Assembly: GCA_937958995.1 (NCBI GenBank)
Contig: CALGAP010000010.1
Coordinates: 186,001-250,000 of the forward strand
DNA: 64,000 nucleotides
Origin: an uncultured Chitinophagaceae bacterium
GTDB lineage: Bacteria; Bacteroidota; Bacteroidia; Chitinophagales; Chitinophagaceae
Direction of reading: 5' to 3'
In this document: piece after piece, positions 1 through 9,030 of the stretch
Position numbering within the stretch: the first letter of the stretch is position 1
How the letters are laid out: each line of letters opens with the position of its first letter
Translations under genes and position numbers: made by a program
The notes under the pieces: model-generated
The model's input: the letters and a program-made list of their open reading frames with translations, nothing else
The model's database searches: none
What the model was told of the DNA's origin: nothing

Positions 1-653
1 GCGTTATTTTCCACAAAATCCCATTCACCCAGTATGCGTCCGTCCAGTCTCACACTGTCAAAAGCGGGATTGGTTTTATATGCATTGAAGCCTGCATCCA
101 AAACGGCGATGCTGATGCCTCGGCCTGTAAAACCCAGGTCGTGCAGGTATTCGCCTTTGTGCAAATGAATCTGGTTATAGGTATTGCCGTAACTGATCGT
201 GTTGGTTTCGTCGGTTTGCTGCACGCGGCCCTCGGGCAGCAGCTCCCAGCCCTTTGTACGCTTGTCTGTTCTGCGCCTTGCCATGGGAGCCTGAGAGACT
301 AGCCTTACAGATTTTACAAAAGGAAAATTTTTGATGCGCTCCACTGCCCAGCCATCGTCAGTAGATATCAGTGCCTGGTTCAGCCACTTGGAGGTATGCA
401 CAAGTTGCACCGATGCAAACTGCCTGACGCTGTCGAGATATGCTTTTGACACAGGAAGATCGGTGGAATCGATGGGAAGTTTTTGTCTAATCCTTCTTTC
501 AATTGCCCTGGCCGATAAATAGGTGCTCGGATTGGAAAGAGTATGTGCAGTGCCTTTCTTGTCAATAAACGATACAATATATTTTTTGTGCTGAGCCCTG
601 GCCCACACATTCAGGAGCAGGAGAATAATAACAAGCGTAAATATTTTTTTCAT
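1..653 (-). CDS. Subtilisin-like (S8) serine peptidase, N-terminal part
   Basis: Partial gene running off the left edge; only the first 217 codons are present. The start is ATG at 653-651, which overlaps the TGA of the lipoprotein gene upstream (ATGA), so the two are translationally coupled. A hydrophobic signal peptide (MKKIFTLVIILLLLNVWARA) is followed by a propeptide-like stretch with the pattern LSARAIERRIRQ and PIDSTDLPVS that is common in secreted Bacteroidota subtilases. The catalytic Asp of the D-H-S triad is in SIAVLDAGFN at about residue 186; the His and Ser lie outside the window. Family knowledge suggests an exported protease, possibly T9SS-dependent, but the C-terminus is not visible. 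The mature substrate is unknown. Confidence 0.85.
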   Translation of the reverse strand, partial: MKKIFTLVIILLLLNVWARAQHKKYIVSFIDKKGTAHTLSNPSTYLSARAIERRIRQKLPIDSTDLPVSKAYLDSVRQFASVQLVHTSKWLNQALISTDDGWAVERIKNFPFVKSVRLVSQAPMARRRTDKRTKGWELLPEGRVQQTDETNTISYGNTYNQIHLHKGEYLHDLGFTGRGISIAVLDAGFNAYKTNPAFDSVRLDGRILGEWDFVENN

Positions 654-1408
654 CAATTGTGATCGATGATGGTCATCCTGATACCAAAGCCCTGCCAGTA
701 ATCGGGGTTGCTGCCGATGGCCGGCTGGTGTTCCCACATGAGCACTTCTTTGTAGATGAGACCAATGCCTTTGGCATATTTTTCTATCCAGAGGGTTTTT
801 GAATCGAATATGGATGTGTAGTCTTCTTCATCAATCTGGTGCACGGTCACTGTGTTGGTGTAATCCTTGTTATTGATGTTCTCCACGGCACCCAGGTCTT
901 TGTAGGTATAGTCCCAGAACTGTATGCCCGCGTCACTGGTTATACCATAGAACTGTTCAAAGGGGTGATCGGGAAGATGCGCATTACCATGCCAGCTGTT
1001 ACCTTCTACAATAGGATCGACCAGCTTTATATACCGAAGCGTATTTTCAATTACCTCAATTTTTCCCTTGGCAGGAATAACATAGTAGGTTAACCGCTGA
1101 TCCCATTCCTCTTCGTTGGTGCTGCCTACGGAACGCAGGTAGCGGAGAATGCGCCAACCTTCGCGGCCCAATGCATCCGTTATGGGAGCATCCACTACGT
1201 CTTTCGCCTCATAAGAAATAACGGTATCTCTTTGCCCGTAATCGATGAATACGGTAGAATCGAGCAGGTAACGAATATACTTGCCCGGCTCCAGTTTTAT
1301 AAAGTAGTCAGTAAGCGGCTCGCTCGAGAAAGTATCAGTCTTGCTGCACCCTGTAACACAAATGATCAACGCAGTCAGTATGATCAGAGGGGCATTAACG
1401 GTTTTCAT
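653..1408 (-). CDS. Lipoprotein of unknown function
   Basis: About 251 residues. The signal sequence MKTVNAPLIILTALIICVTG is followed by Cys, a good lipobox (VTGC), so the mature protein should be lipid-anchored in the envelope. I chose ATG at 1408-1406; a TTG at 1429 would add seven residues (MKKYTLQ) ahead of the signal and is less likely. The rest is a soluble, mixed charged and aromatic sequence with no motif I recognise (for example EPGKYIRYLLDSTVF and YWQGFGIRMTI at the end). The stop overlaps the start of the subtilase gene downstream, so both proteins are probably made together; a role with or next to that protease is inference. Confidence 0.8.
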   Translation of the reverse strand: MKTVNAPLIILTALIICVTGCSKTDTFSSEPLTDYFIKLEPGKYIRYLLDSTVFIDYGQRDTVISYEAKDVVDAPITDALGREGWRILRYLRSVGSTNEEEWDQRLTYYVIPAKGKIEVIENTLRYIKLVDPIVEGNSWHGNAHLPDHPFEQFYGITSDAGIQFWDYTYKDLGAVENINNKDYTNTVTVHQIDEEDYTSIFDSKTLWIEKYAKGIGLIYKEVLMWEHQPAIGSNPDYWQGFGIRMTIIDHN

Positions 1409-1510
1409 CTGGAGTGTATATTTTTTCAATAGTCCACCTTGCCAAAGCCAGGTTTCACAGGCATTGAAACGTCGTATATGGTTTTTTTATTGCCTGAAAT
1501 TCAGGGCTAT

Positions 1511-2605
1511 TTATCCCCTTTGGATGATACCGCCGCCCACTACATCGTTGCCTTCATAAAACACAGCGCTCTGGCCGGGAGCCACCCCCTTGGCTTCCTG
1601 GAAAAACCGTACATCCACCCCGTTTTCGCTGTTGTACAGGTGCGAAAGCGTGCCCTTATCCTTATAGCGGATCTTGGTAATCACCTCCATACCGTCAGTA
1701 ATACCCTCGTACTTGATCCAGTTTAACTTGCTGACCTTCATATCGTAGCGGTTCAGGTCTTCTTCATCGCCCAGCATCACGGTATTGGTTTCGGGGAAAA
1801 TATTGGTCACATACACCGGCTTACCAAAGGTGATATCCAGTCCCTTACGCTGGCCGATGGTATAAAACGGATAGCCCTTGTGCTTGCCCAGCACCTTGCC
1901 GGTCTTGTCAATGAAATTGCCCCCGTTCACTTTTTCTTCCAATCCTTCCACCCGCCGCTTCAGGAAACCGCGGTAGTCGTTGTCGGGAACAAAACAGATT
2001 TCATAGCTCTCGCTCTTCTTAGCCAGTTCGGGATAGCCATAGTCCAGGGCCATTTGCCTGATTTCCGGCTTACGGTAGGTACCTAAGGGCAACAGGGTGC
2101 GGCTCAGCAAATCCTGCTGCAGTCCCCAGAGTACATAGCTCTGGTCCTTCATTTCATCTACGCCTTTGCTGATATAGTAGCGGCCGTTTTCATGGCGGTG
2201 AATATTGGCATAATGACCGGTGGCGATAAACTCGCAGTCCAGCGCATCGGCCCTTTTCAGCAAAGCCCTCCACTTGATATGGGTATTGCACATCACGCAG
2301 GGATTGGGCGTGCGCCCCGCCATATATTCTTCCACGAAATTTTCGATCACAAAATCGCCGAACTCGTCGCGTATATCCAGTATATAATGCGGAAAACCAT
2401 GCTGTACCGCCGCCATGCGTGCATCATTGAAAGAGTCCACATTACAGCAGCCGGTCTCCTTCTTGCTGCCGCCGCTGGCCGCATAGTCCCAGGTTTTCAT
2501 AGTAATGCCTACCACTTCATACCCCTGGTCATTGAGCATGAGCGCCGTAACGGTACTGTCGATACCGCCACTCATGGCCACCAAAACTTTACCGTGCTTG
2601 CTCAT
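1511..2605 (-). CDS. mnmA: tRNA-specific 2-thiouridylase MnmA
   Basis: 364 residues, the usual MnmA length. It thiolates U34 of the wobble position in tRNAs for Lys, Glu and Gln, using ATP to adenylate the uridine and a persulfide sulfur. Visible motifs: the PP-loop SGGIDST at residues 12-18, the catalytic Cys in NPCVMCN (Cys103) and the second active Cys in ESYEICFVPD (Cys204). An open frame continues upstream to 2845, but that part translates a repeat and promoter DNA. The start MSKHGKVLVA is supported by the family N-terminus and by a TATATTTG element at 2634-2627 just upstream. Cytoplasmic. Transcribed divergently from the small ORF at 2710. Confidence 0.95.
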   Translation of the reverse strand: MSKHGKVLVAMSGGIDSTVTALMLNDQGYEVVGITMKTWDYAASGGSKKETGCCNVDSFNDARMAAVQHGFPHYILDIRDEFGDFVIENFVEEYMAGRTPNPCVMCNTHIKWRALLKRADALDCEFIATGHYANIHRHENGRYYISKGVDEMKDQSYVLWGLQQDLLSRTLLPLGTYRKPEIRQMALDYGYPELAKKSESYEICFVPDNDYRGFLKRRVEGLEEKVNGGNFIDKTGKVLGKHKGYPFYTIGQRKGLDITFGKPVYVTNIFPETNTVMLGDEEDLNRYDMKVSKLNWIKYEGITDGMEVITKIRYKDKGTLSHLYNSENGVDVRFFQEAKGVAPGQSAVFYEGNDVVGGGIIQRG

Positions 2606-2626
2606 GGTTGAAAAAAGTTCAAGCTG

Positions 2627-2634
2627 CAAATATA
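2627..2634 (-). promoter_or_regulatory. Bacteroidota -7 element for mnmA
   Basis: On the minus strand this reads TATATTTG, a match to TAnnTTTG. The mnmA ATG lies 21 bases downstream, giving a leader of about 18 bases. It supports the short mnmA start. Confidence 0.5.
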
Positions 2635-2649
2635 GGAAGAATCTGGGTC

Positions 2650-2689
2650 GGGTGGCGGGTGAGCGCGGCAGCACCCTACACCCGCCACC
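2650..2689. repeat. Inverted repeat between mnmA and the small ORF
   Basis: Perfect 11-base arms GGTGGCGGGTG (2651-2661) and CACCCGCCACC (2679-2689) enclose a 17-base loop. The 12-mer GGGTGGCGGGTG (2650-2661) occurs again at 22123-22134, also between two divergent genes. The right arm is followed by ATTTTTG, so a terminator-like RNA hairpin is possible, although no gene is seen that would need one on this strand. Confidence 0.6.
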
Positions 2690-2709
2690 GATTTTTGTAT
2701 CTTGTAACC

Positions 2710-2820
2710 ATGAACCCCCAACACACCGAACTGAACCTGCAGCAGGAGATCGATTATGTACCCGGTATGATGGAGTTGTATGGCAGTGATGAGGAAAATT
2801 GCGGGTATAATGACGACTAA
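2710..2820 (+). CDS. Possible 36-residue acidic protein
   Basis: A short frame starting MNPQHTELNLQQEIDYVPGM and ending in the acidic tail DEENCGYNDD, stop TAA at 2818-2820. No family is recognised. In its favour: TATCTTGT at 2698-2705, close to the TATCTTTG element, ends four bases before the ATG, exactly the arrangement seen at trmH, rluD, lipB and others in this window. No other gene overlaps it. No signal peptide or membrane segment is visible; the product would be a small cytoplasmic acidic protein. Against it: the length is short enough to occur by chance. From its stop to the gene at 2980 there are 159 bases in which I see nothing except the phosphodiesterase promoter region. Confidence 0.35.
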   Translation: MNPQHTELNLQQEIDYVPGMMELYGSDEENCGYNDD

Positions 2821-2979
2821 AGGACTGAGGTCCACACAAATTCAACCGGTATTGTCGTTAGTGAGATGGGATGGATATAAGAAGCATAGGCGGCAGGCCC
2901 TTAGAATTATGCTTACCGGCCTGGATCTTGCGGCGCTGGTTCGATATTTTGTCTAAAGCAATAAAATCCGGAAATATTC

Positions 2980-4203
2980 ATGAAACAACTTTTCCTCGTA
3001 CTCGTCTTTATCGCAACTACCTTTTGCACTACCGCGCAAAAGAAGAAAGTGGTTTTTATGATCGTTGACGGCATACCTGCCGATATGGTGGAAAAACTGA
3101 ATACGCCCGCATTAAATGCTATCAGTAAGATCGGCGGATATCGCCGCGCTTATGTGGGCGGAGAAAAAGGAGGGTATTCACAAACGCCGACCATTTCTGC
3201 CGTGGGGTATAACAGCTTGCTTACCGGCACCTGGGTCAACAAGCATAATGTGTGGGACAATGATATCAAAGAGCCGAATTATCATTATCACAATCTTTTC
3301 CGGTTAATAGAAACGCAGCAACCTTCGAAGAAGACAGCCATTTTCTCAACCTGGCTCGATAACCGCACCAAACTGATTGGTGAAGGCAAGCCGGAAGCGG
3401 GCGGCATTCAGCTCGATCATCATTTCGACGGACTTGAATTGGACACCGTCCGCTATCCGCATGATGCTGATGCGTTTTATGTTCATAAGATAGATGAGGA
3501 GGTGGTAAAACAAGCGGCTATGTACATCCGCAACGAGGGCCCCGATCTTACCTGGATATACCTGCAGTACACCGACGATATCGGTCATATGTACGGTAAC
3601 AGCGGACGCTTTGAAAAAGCCATTGAAATTATGGACGACCAGGTGCGTCGTATCTGGGAAGCTATTCAAAGCCGCGAAAGGAATTACGGCGACAAATATG
3701 AAATTTATATTACGACTGACCATGGCCGTGATAATGAGACGGGGAAAGGTCATGGCGGACAATCAGACCGCGAACGCGCTACCTGGATTGTGACCAATGC
3801 CGCCAACCTGAATACCTATTTCGATAAACATGTACCGGCCATTGTTGACATCATGCCGTCCATTGCACACACTTTGAAATTAAAACTCACCCGCGACCAG
3901 CAAATGGAGATCGATGGCATTGCCTTGAACAAACCGGTATCGGCTATAGAGCCATCTGCCCTTTTGGAAGACGGAAAAATTATTGTGAAATGGAAGGCGC
4001 TTGCACAAAAAGGCAATGTGAAGATATGGCTGACTACCACGAATAATTTCAAAACAGGCGGGAAAGATGTTTATAAACAAGTGGCGAGCGCGCCGCTAGC
4101 CAGCGAGACCGCAGAAATAGATGTAAGTAAAATGCCTTCCGATTTTTACAAAATAGTGATCGAAGCGCCGGACAATATGCTCAACCGCTGGATTGTAAAG
4201 TGA
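2980..4203 (+). CDS. Alkaline phosphatase superfamily phosphodiesterase / nucleotide pyrophosphatase
   Basis: 407 residues with a Sec signal peptide (MKQLFLVLVFIATTFCTTAQ), so periplasmic or outer. It has the layout of type I phosphodiesterase/nucleotide pyrophosphatases: metal Asp in MIVDGIPADM (Asp30), the nucleophile region TPTISAVGYNSLLTG (residues 69-83), then YLQYTDDIGHMYG and ITTDHGRD with a following GHGG, which supply the two-zinc ligands. Aligned with the ENPP pattern, the nucleophile position falls on Ser73 rather than Thr, so it may be Ser73 or Thr71. Likely hydrolyses a phosphate diester or pyrophosphate; substrate unknown. The next gene, an M14 carboxypeptidase, is 53 bases downstream in the same direction. 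Confidence 0.88.
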   Translation: MKQLFLVLVFIATTFCTTAQKKKVVFMIVDGIPADMVEKLNTPALNAISKIGGYRRAYVGGEKGGYSQTPTISAVGYNSLLTGTWVNKHNVWDNDIKEPNYHYHNLFRLIETQQPSKKTAIFSTWLDNRTKLIGEGKPEAGGIQLDHHFDGLELDTVRYPHDADAFYVHKIDEEVVKQAAMYIRNEGPDLTWIYLQYTDDIGHMYGNSGRFEKAIEIMDDQVRRIWEAIQSRERNYGDKYEIYITTDHGRDNETGKGHGGQSDRERATWIVTNAANLNTYFDKHVPAIVDIMPSIAHTLKLKLTRDQQMEIDGIALNKPVSAIEPSALLEDGKIIVKWKALAQKGNVKIWLTTTNNFKTGGKDVYKQVASAPLASETAEIDVSKMPSDFYKIVIEAPDNMLNRWIVK

Positions 4204-4256
4204 GTTAAGCAAGATTTTCTTAAATTTCCCCTCTAATCACGAAAAACTACTGCATC

Positions 4257-6878
4257 ATGAGAAAAGCAGCTTTATTAGCGGCTACGCTTATTTTTTCCAC
4301 TATCGTTTCTGCGCAGGATCTTAGCTATTATCTTCCGGACAGCATTAGCTATAATCCGGCAATTCCTAAACCAAAAGATATTATCTACCATGAGGTGGGT
4401 GAATGGCATGTGACCCACGATCGTCTTGTGAATTATATGAAAGCCATTGCGGCCGCGGCTCCCGAAAGGGTAAAACTGGAGCTGATGGGCCTGACCTATG
4501 AAACGCGCCCGCAGGTGTTGCTGATCATCACCTCTCCCAAAAATCATCAGCGTCTTGAACAGATAAGACAAGAACATTTATTGTTGAGTGATCCCGCACG
4601 TTCGGGCTCGGTGAATATTGACAATATGCCTATTGTGGTATATATCGGTCACAGTATTCACGGTAATGAGCCCAGCGGCGTGAATGCGTCGATGCTGACT
4701 GCTTATTACCTGGCGGCAGGACAAGGCAGGCAAATAGACGAGTTGCTGGAGAATGCCGTGATTTTACTGGATCCGTCATTCAACCCCGACGGTATGCAGC
4801 GTTTTTCTACCTGGGCTAACCAGCACAGAAGCAAGAACCTGGTGACCGATCCCAACAGCCGCGAGTTTAGTGAAGTGTGGCCTGGCGGACGTTTCAATCA
4901 TTACTGGTTTGATCTTAACCGCGACTGGCTGCCGCTGGTGCATGTTGAGAGCAGGAACAGGATTAAATGGTTTCACGACTGGAAACCAAACATCCTCACC
5001 GACCATCACGAGCAGGGCAGCAATGCCACTTTCTTCTTTCAGCCCGGCGTGCCTTCGCGCGTGAACCCGCTTACTCCGGAAAAAAACCAGGAATTGACCG
5101 CTGCGCTGGGAAAATTTCATGCAGCCTTTCTCGACCGCATCGGCTCATTGTATTTCACCAAAGAAAACTATGATGATTTTTATTATGGAAAAGGCTCTAC
5201 TTTTCCTGATATCAATGGCGCCATAGGCATTTTGTTTGAGCAGGCCTCTTCGCGCGGTCATGCACAACAGACTGCAAATGGCATATTGCGTTTTCCTTTT
5301 ACCATCCGCAACCAGTTTATCACCGCGTTGTCAACACTGGAAGGCGCCAAAGCGCTTCGTAAGGAATTTCTCAGCTGGCAGAGAGAATTTTATAAAAATG
5401 CTATGGCCGAAGCCAATGCTGCTGCCATAAAAGGATATGTCTTTGGTGATGCACATGATAAGGCAAAGACTGCCATTTTCATTGACATGTTGCGCCGCCA
5501 GCAGATAGAAGTATATCAGCTCAACAGCAGTATCAGCGCCGACGGTTACAATTTTGAAAAAGGCACTGCCTATGTAGTGCCCGCCGCGCAACCGCAGTAT
5601 AAAGTAATACGTACCATTTTCGATAAGACGCTCACTTATAAAGACAGTCTCTTTTACGACATTACTGCCTGGACTTTGCCGCTTGCATTTGGATTGCCTT
5701 ATGCAGAATTGCCTGCGGCAAAATATAATGCATCATTGCTGGGTGCAAAAGTGGAATCGGCACCCTCGCTGCAGGGTTCAATTGCCGGTGATATCAGCGG
5801 TGCCGGTGCGGCCGGACTTGGTGGCGCCCCGGTAAAAGGCGCCAGCGGCATTTATGCCTACCTGTTTGAATGGGATGAATTTTATGCCCCGCGCGCATTG
5901 TATGAATTGCAGCAGGAAGGTGTGCTGGCGAAAGTTGCCACCGCGCCTTTTGAAATAAAAGTGGGCGGCACCAATCGCCAATTTGATTATGGCACAATCT
6001 CGATACCGGTAAGCCTGCAAAAGCAAAATGCGCAGGATTTGCACGATCTTATTAAGAAGGTGGCAGAGCGCAATGGTATTACTGTTTATGCAGTAAATAC
6101 AGGTAATGTAGTGTCTGGCATCGATCTCGGCAGCAGCAGGTTGCAGAATGTGGAGCAGCCAAGAATTGCTATGCTTGTAGGGCAGGGTGTTAATGCCACC
6201 GATGCCGGTGAAATATGGTACCTGCTCGATCAGCGCTTTAATATCCCGAGCACGCACCTGGAGACATCTGCTTTCAACCGTGTTGATTTGGGTAAATACA
6301 ATACTATTATCATGGTGGGCGGCAACTATGGTCAGTTAAATAAGGAAAAACTGAAAGAATGGATACAGGCGGGCGGCACGTTAATAGTAACCGAAGAAGC
6401 GGTGCAATGGGCTGCACAAAACGGCATCACCAACGTGACCTTCAAAAGAAGAAGGCCTGAGGTTAGCCAGCCTGCTCCCTACGTGGAGCGCACGTTCCGC
6501 CAGGGCGCCCAACGCATGGCAGGCGCTATTTTCCGCGCCAATATCGATCGCACGCACCCGCTATGTTACGGTTATAACTACCCGTTTGTAGATCTCTTCA
6601 AAAGTAATTCGGTATTTCCCGAGTTGAACAAAAATCCATACAGCAATCCATATACTTATGGCGATAAGCCTTTGCAAAGCGGTTTTATCACCAAAGAAAA
6701 CTACGACATGTTGAAAAACTCCGGCGCCGTATTGGTGAATTCTGTCGGCAGCGGCCGTGTCATTTCCATTGCCGACAATCCCAATTTCCGCGCTTTCTGG
6801 CTTGGAGGCTCCAAACTCTTCCTCAATTCCATCTTTTTCGGCAGAAATATCGACGCCGCGTCGGGAAGGAATGAGTAG
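4257..6878 (+). CDS. M14 family zinc carboxypeptidase, secreted
   Basis: 873 residues with signal peptide (MRKAALLAATLIFSTIVSAQ). The M14 catalytic domain is in the first 400 residues: zinc ligands His135 and Glu138 in HSIHGNEPSG, then SFNPDGMQRF, FDLNRDWLPL and TDHHEQGSN, where the third His ligand is expected. The downstream half has segments such as IAMLVGQGVNATDAGEIWYL and TIIMVGGNYGQL that look like a glutamine-amidotransferase-like/ThuA-type fold, as in other long Bacteroidota M14 proteins. Probably a periplasmic exopeptidase used in peptide scavenging. Tandem with the phosphodiesterase upstream. A palindromic repeat starts two bases after the stop. Confidence 0.88.
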   Translation: MRKAALLAATLIFSTIVSAQDLSYYLPDSISYNPAIPKPKDIIYHEVGEWHVTHDRLVNYMKAIAAAAPERVKLELMGLTYETRPQVLLIITSPKNHQRLEQIRQEHLLLSDPARSGSVNIDNMPIVVYIGHSIHGNEPSGVNASMLTAYYLAAGQGRQIDELLENAVILLDPSFNPDGMQRFSTWANQHRSKNLVTDPNSREFSEVWPGGRFNHYWFDLNRDWLPLVHVESRNRIKWFHDWKPNILTDHHEQGSNATFFFQPGVPSRVNPLTPEKNQELTAALGKFHAAFLDRIGSLYFTKENYDDFYYGKGSTFPDINGAIGILFEQASSRGHAQQTANGILRFPFTIRNQFITALSTLEGAKALRKEFLSWQREFYKNAMAEANAAAIKGYVFGDAHDKAKTAIFIDMLRRQQIEVYQLNSSISADGYNFEKGTAYVVPAAQPQYKVIRTIFDKTLTYKDSLFYDITAWTLPLAFGLPYAELPAAKYNASLLGAKVESAPSLQGSIAGDISGAGAAGLGGAPVKGASGIYAYLFEWDEFYAPRALYELQQEGVLAKVATAPFEIKVGGTNRQFDYGTISIPVSLQKQNAQDLHDLIKKVAERNGITVYAVNTGNVVSGIDLGSSRLQNVEQPRIAMLVGQGVNATDAGEIWYLLDQRFNIPSTHLETSAFNRVDLGKYNTIIMVGGNYGQLNKEKLKEWIQAGGTLIVTEEAVQWAAQNGITNVTFKRRRPEVSQPAPYVERTFRQGAQRMAGAIFRANIDRTHPLCYGYNYPFVDLFKSNSVFPELNKNPYSNPYTYGDKPLQSGFITKENYDMLKNSGAVLVNSVGSGRVISIADNPNFRAFWLGGSKLFLNSIFFGRNIDAASGRNE

Positions 6879-6879
6879 T

Positions 6880-6946
6880 GTTTCGGTTTTGGGGTTTCGT
6901 GAGCGCGAAACCCCAAATCACAAACACGAAATCCCAAACCCGAAAC
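6880..6946. repeat. Palindromic repeat, family A (arms only)
   Basis: Inner hairpin arms TTTGGGGTTTCG (6888-6899) and CGAAACCCCAAA (6906-6917) are perfect over 12 bases with a 6-base loop. Outer ends GTTTCGG (6880) and CCGAAAC (6940-6946) also pair. The same GTTTCGGGTT-type arms occur at 7501, 10431, 31129 and inside lipB. The core present in two of those copies is missing here. Confidence 0.7.
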
Positions 6947-7044
6947 AATTTATCCCCAACCTTTAAACCCGTATTGCTACATCCAGCCTAAACCTTAACT
7001 TGCCCCGTTGAACCATTTTTTATTCGTAGCTAAATTTTAGGTGT

Positions 7045-7470
7045 ATGATTAAACTACAGGTAATTGGCAACCTGGGCAAGGATTGCCTGACCAATGTCGT
7101 GAACGGAAAGAATGTGATCAACTTCAATGTTGCACACACTGAGCGGTTTAGGGACCAGCAAAACAATCTCAAAGAAAAAACCACCTGGGTGGAATGTGCT
7201 TATTGGACAGATCGCACCGGTATTGCTCCTTACCTGCGTAAGGGCACACAGGTGTATGTGGAGGGTACACCTGAAGTGAGAACCTACCAGAAGAACGACG
7301 GCAGCTTTGGCGCCTCGCTCACACTGCGCGTATTCAGCATCCAGTTGCTCGGTTCGCGCAACGATGGCGGCAATGCTTCCGGCAACGAAGGCAGTTATTC
7401 GCCCGCGCAGCGTGAATCAGTTCCCGCCGCCAGCGATATCACTGAGCCTATCGATGATCTGCCGTTCTAA
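7045..7470 (+). CDS. ssb: Single-stranded DNA-binding protein
   Basis: 141 residues. One OB-fold in the first 110 residues begins MIKLQVIGNLGKDC and contains FNVAHTERFRDQQ, TTWVECAYW and YLRKGTQVYVEGTPEVRTY, all standard SSB strands. A flexible Gly/Ser/Asn-rich linker leads to the acidic tail IDDLPF, the tip that recruits partner proteins such as RecO and PriA. Works as a tetramer coating single-stranded DNA in replication, repair and recombination. It stands alone between two palindromic repeats, so it may be a monocistronic gene or a second, more specialised SSB of the genome. Confidence 0.93.
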   Translation: MIKLQVIGNLGKDCLTNVVNGKNVINFNVAHTERFRDQQNNLKEKTTWVECAYWTDRTGIAPYLRKGTQVYVEGTPEVRTYQKNDGSFGASLTLRVFSIQLLGSRNDGGNASGNEGSYSPAQRESVPAASDITEPIDDLPF

Positions 7471-7500
7471 GTTTGGTATTCTGCCCGGATTTTAATAATT

Positions 7501-7675
7501 GTTTCGGGTTTCAGGTTTGAAATTTCTAATGCGGCGTCGGGTGTAAGGTGTCGGGTACAGGGTGGCTGCCGCGATTTATGATCGTCGATCGATTGTACGA
7601 ACCAGGAATTTCAAATCGGGAACCCGAAATTTTTTCCCCCCTGCAACCGTCACCCCACACCCGTCACCCTCCACT
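7501..7675. repeat. Palindromic repeat, family A (with core)
   Basis: Arms at 7501-7526 (GTTTCGGGTTTCAGG...) and 7605-7630 (...GGGAACCCGAAAT) are imperfect inverted copies. Between them lies a 39-base core (7565-7602/3) starting GCTGCCGCG and ending GAACC, which matches the core at 10462-10500 at about 30 of 39 positions. A second layer of GGGTGTCGGGT-type sequence (7540-7560) pairs loosely with CACCCCACACCCGTCACC (7651-7668). The element fills the convergent gap between ssb and the L,D-transpeptidase-like gene, apart from 30 bases after ssb. Confidence 0.7.
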
Positions 7676-7687
7676 GGCGCCGGCACA

Positions 7688-8986
7688 CTACTTCTTCTCA
7701 AACGCTCTTACCCACGCTTCCACTTCTTCCCGGCTTACTGGTTTTTCTTTATTGTCAACATCAATAACGTAGAGCAGTCCTTTGCTGCCGGGGGTAGCCA
7801 TGTAGGCGCTTACTAAACTGAATTGTTCGCTCATCAGTAAGCGTCCGTTGGAGATATTCCACAATTCTTTGGCGCAAAGACAACCATTGGTAGGAGTGAG
7901 GGGATAAAAGGGTTTGTCTTTGAAATATTCCGGATCGATGGTTGTGCCATGAGCGATGATGGCATTGCGCCCGATTTTTCCCGCATAAAATGATTCCTTC
8001 ATGAAATCATCTTTTCGCCACGAGGGAGGCAGCAGGTCGAGATAGAGTTGCAGAGAATCCATGGCGGGATTCCAGCTCATACCATTGGGGTATTGAAAAA
8101 ACCTTTCCCACTTGCTTTCAAAAGGCATAATCATTTGCAGGTTGGGCGTGGGACCAATCAGTTTGTTGTTGGCCACGGCGGTGCCTTGTATGCTGTAAAC
8201 GCCCTGCGGGGTGTTGCCGTTTTTGATGAAATAAGGAAGGTTAGAAGCCGCCCTCGCCAGTTGCTGAAATACCATCAGCCTGCCATCGGGATGACGCATG
8301 AATTTGCCATCGGCTTTCTGCACTATCGCGAGGCCGGGATAGTCACGATTGTGACGCTGAAAAGAATAGATCACTTTCTTCTGCAGTTGCGCCTGGTGAC
8401 GAAATAGTGCAACGATATCAGCGGCGGTGCGCGTTGGCCGGCGATGGTAATTGTTCAGGTATTTTTCCAGTTCTACCAAAACCTGCAGCGTGTCATATCC
8501 CGGAAAACTTTCCACCATTTTTATCTTAATCGTGTTCGCCGCGTCGTCGGAAGGTTGCAGGCGATGCGTGTAGAGCGCAGCCACGGCAAACAGCGAAGGA
8601 TCGGTTTCAGTTTGAAGGATGCGCTGCATATAGTCGGCAAAACGGTCGGGGTATAGTCCGTATACCGCTTCCAGCAAAGAGCGTTTGGTGTTGCGCGACA
8701 ACGAATCGTAATGAAGAAATAATTTCGTAAAACCCAGTTCCACTTCTTCATTGGCCAGCATAAACTGCGATACGGCGCGGCAGGAAGATTCAAACTTGTA
8801 TTCGGTGGTGCTGTCGAGCGGCAGCGCGAAGGCTCGTGTGATGCCTTCAAGATCCTGTTTCAGCAACTGCCGCTTCTGGTATAACACAAAATCGGTATAG
8901 ATATCTTCCCTGCGTGATTGTGCAATCGTTTGTGTGAAGGAAAAAAGGAAAAATAAAATTGCTGCAACTGCCGCCAATGACTTCAT
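7688..8986 (-). CDS. L,D-transpeptidase-like (YkuD-fold) secreted protein
   Basis: 432 residues from ATG at 8986 (MKSLAAVAAILFFLFSFTQT, a signal peptide); an in-frame start at 9019 would put 11 residues ahead of the signal and is unlikely. The C-terminal half has features of YkuD-type L,D-transpeptidases: KNGNTPQGVYSIQG, AIIAHGTTID and PTNGCLCAKELW, resembling the H...(S/T)HGC motif but with Asn in place of the second His. The N-terminal half is helical and unfamiliar. If active it would cross-link or anchor to peptidoglycan through the Cys of NGC. It is divergent from the Tat-exported oxidoreductase, with only 44 bases between starts. Function assignment is moderate; the export is clear. Confidence 0.6.
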   Translation of the reverse strand: MKSLAAVAAILFFLFSFTQTIAQSRREDIYTDFVLYQKRQLLKQDLEGITRAFALPLDSTTEYKFESSCRAVSQFMLANEEVELGFTKLFLHYDSLSRNTKRSLLEAVYGLYPDRFADYMQRILQTETDPSLFAVAALYTHRLQPSDDAANTIKIKMVESFPGYDTLQVLVELEKYLNNYHRRPTRTAADIVALFRHQAQLQKKVIYSFQRHNRDYPGLAIVQKADGKFMRHPDGRLMVFQQLARAASNLPYFIKNGNTPQGVYSIQGTAVANNKLIGPTPNLQMIMPFESKWERFFQYPNGMSWNPAMDSLQLYLDLLPPSWRKDDFMKESFYAGKIGRNAIIAHGTTIDPEYFKDKPFYPLTPTNGCLCAKELWNISNGRLLMSEQFSLVSAYMATPGSKGLLYVIDVDNKEKPVSREEVEAWVRAFEKK

Positions 8987-9030
8987 ACTGTAAAAATAAG
9001 TAAATTGATGGCGCATCAAACTGAAACAAC

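Noticed and set aside
2606..2845. N-terminal extension of mnmA
   Set aside because: It translates the inverted repeat and the TATATTTG promoter; the family start is at 2605.
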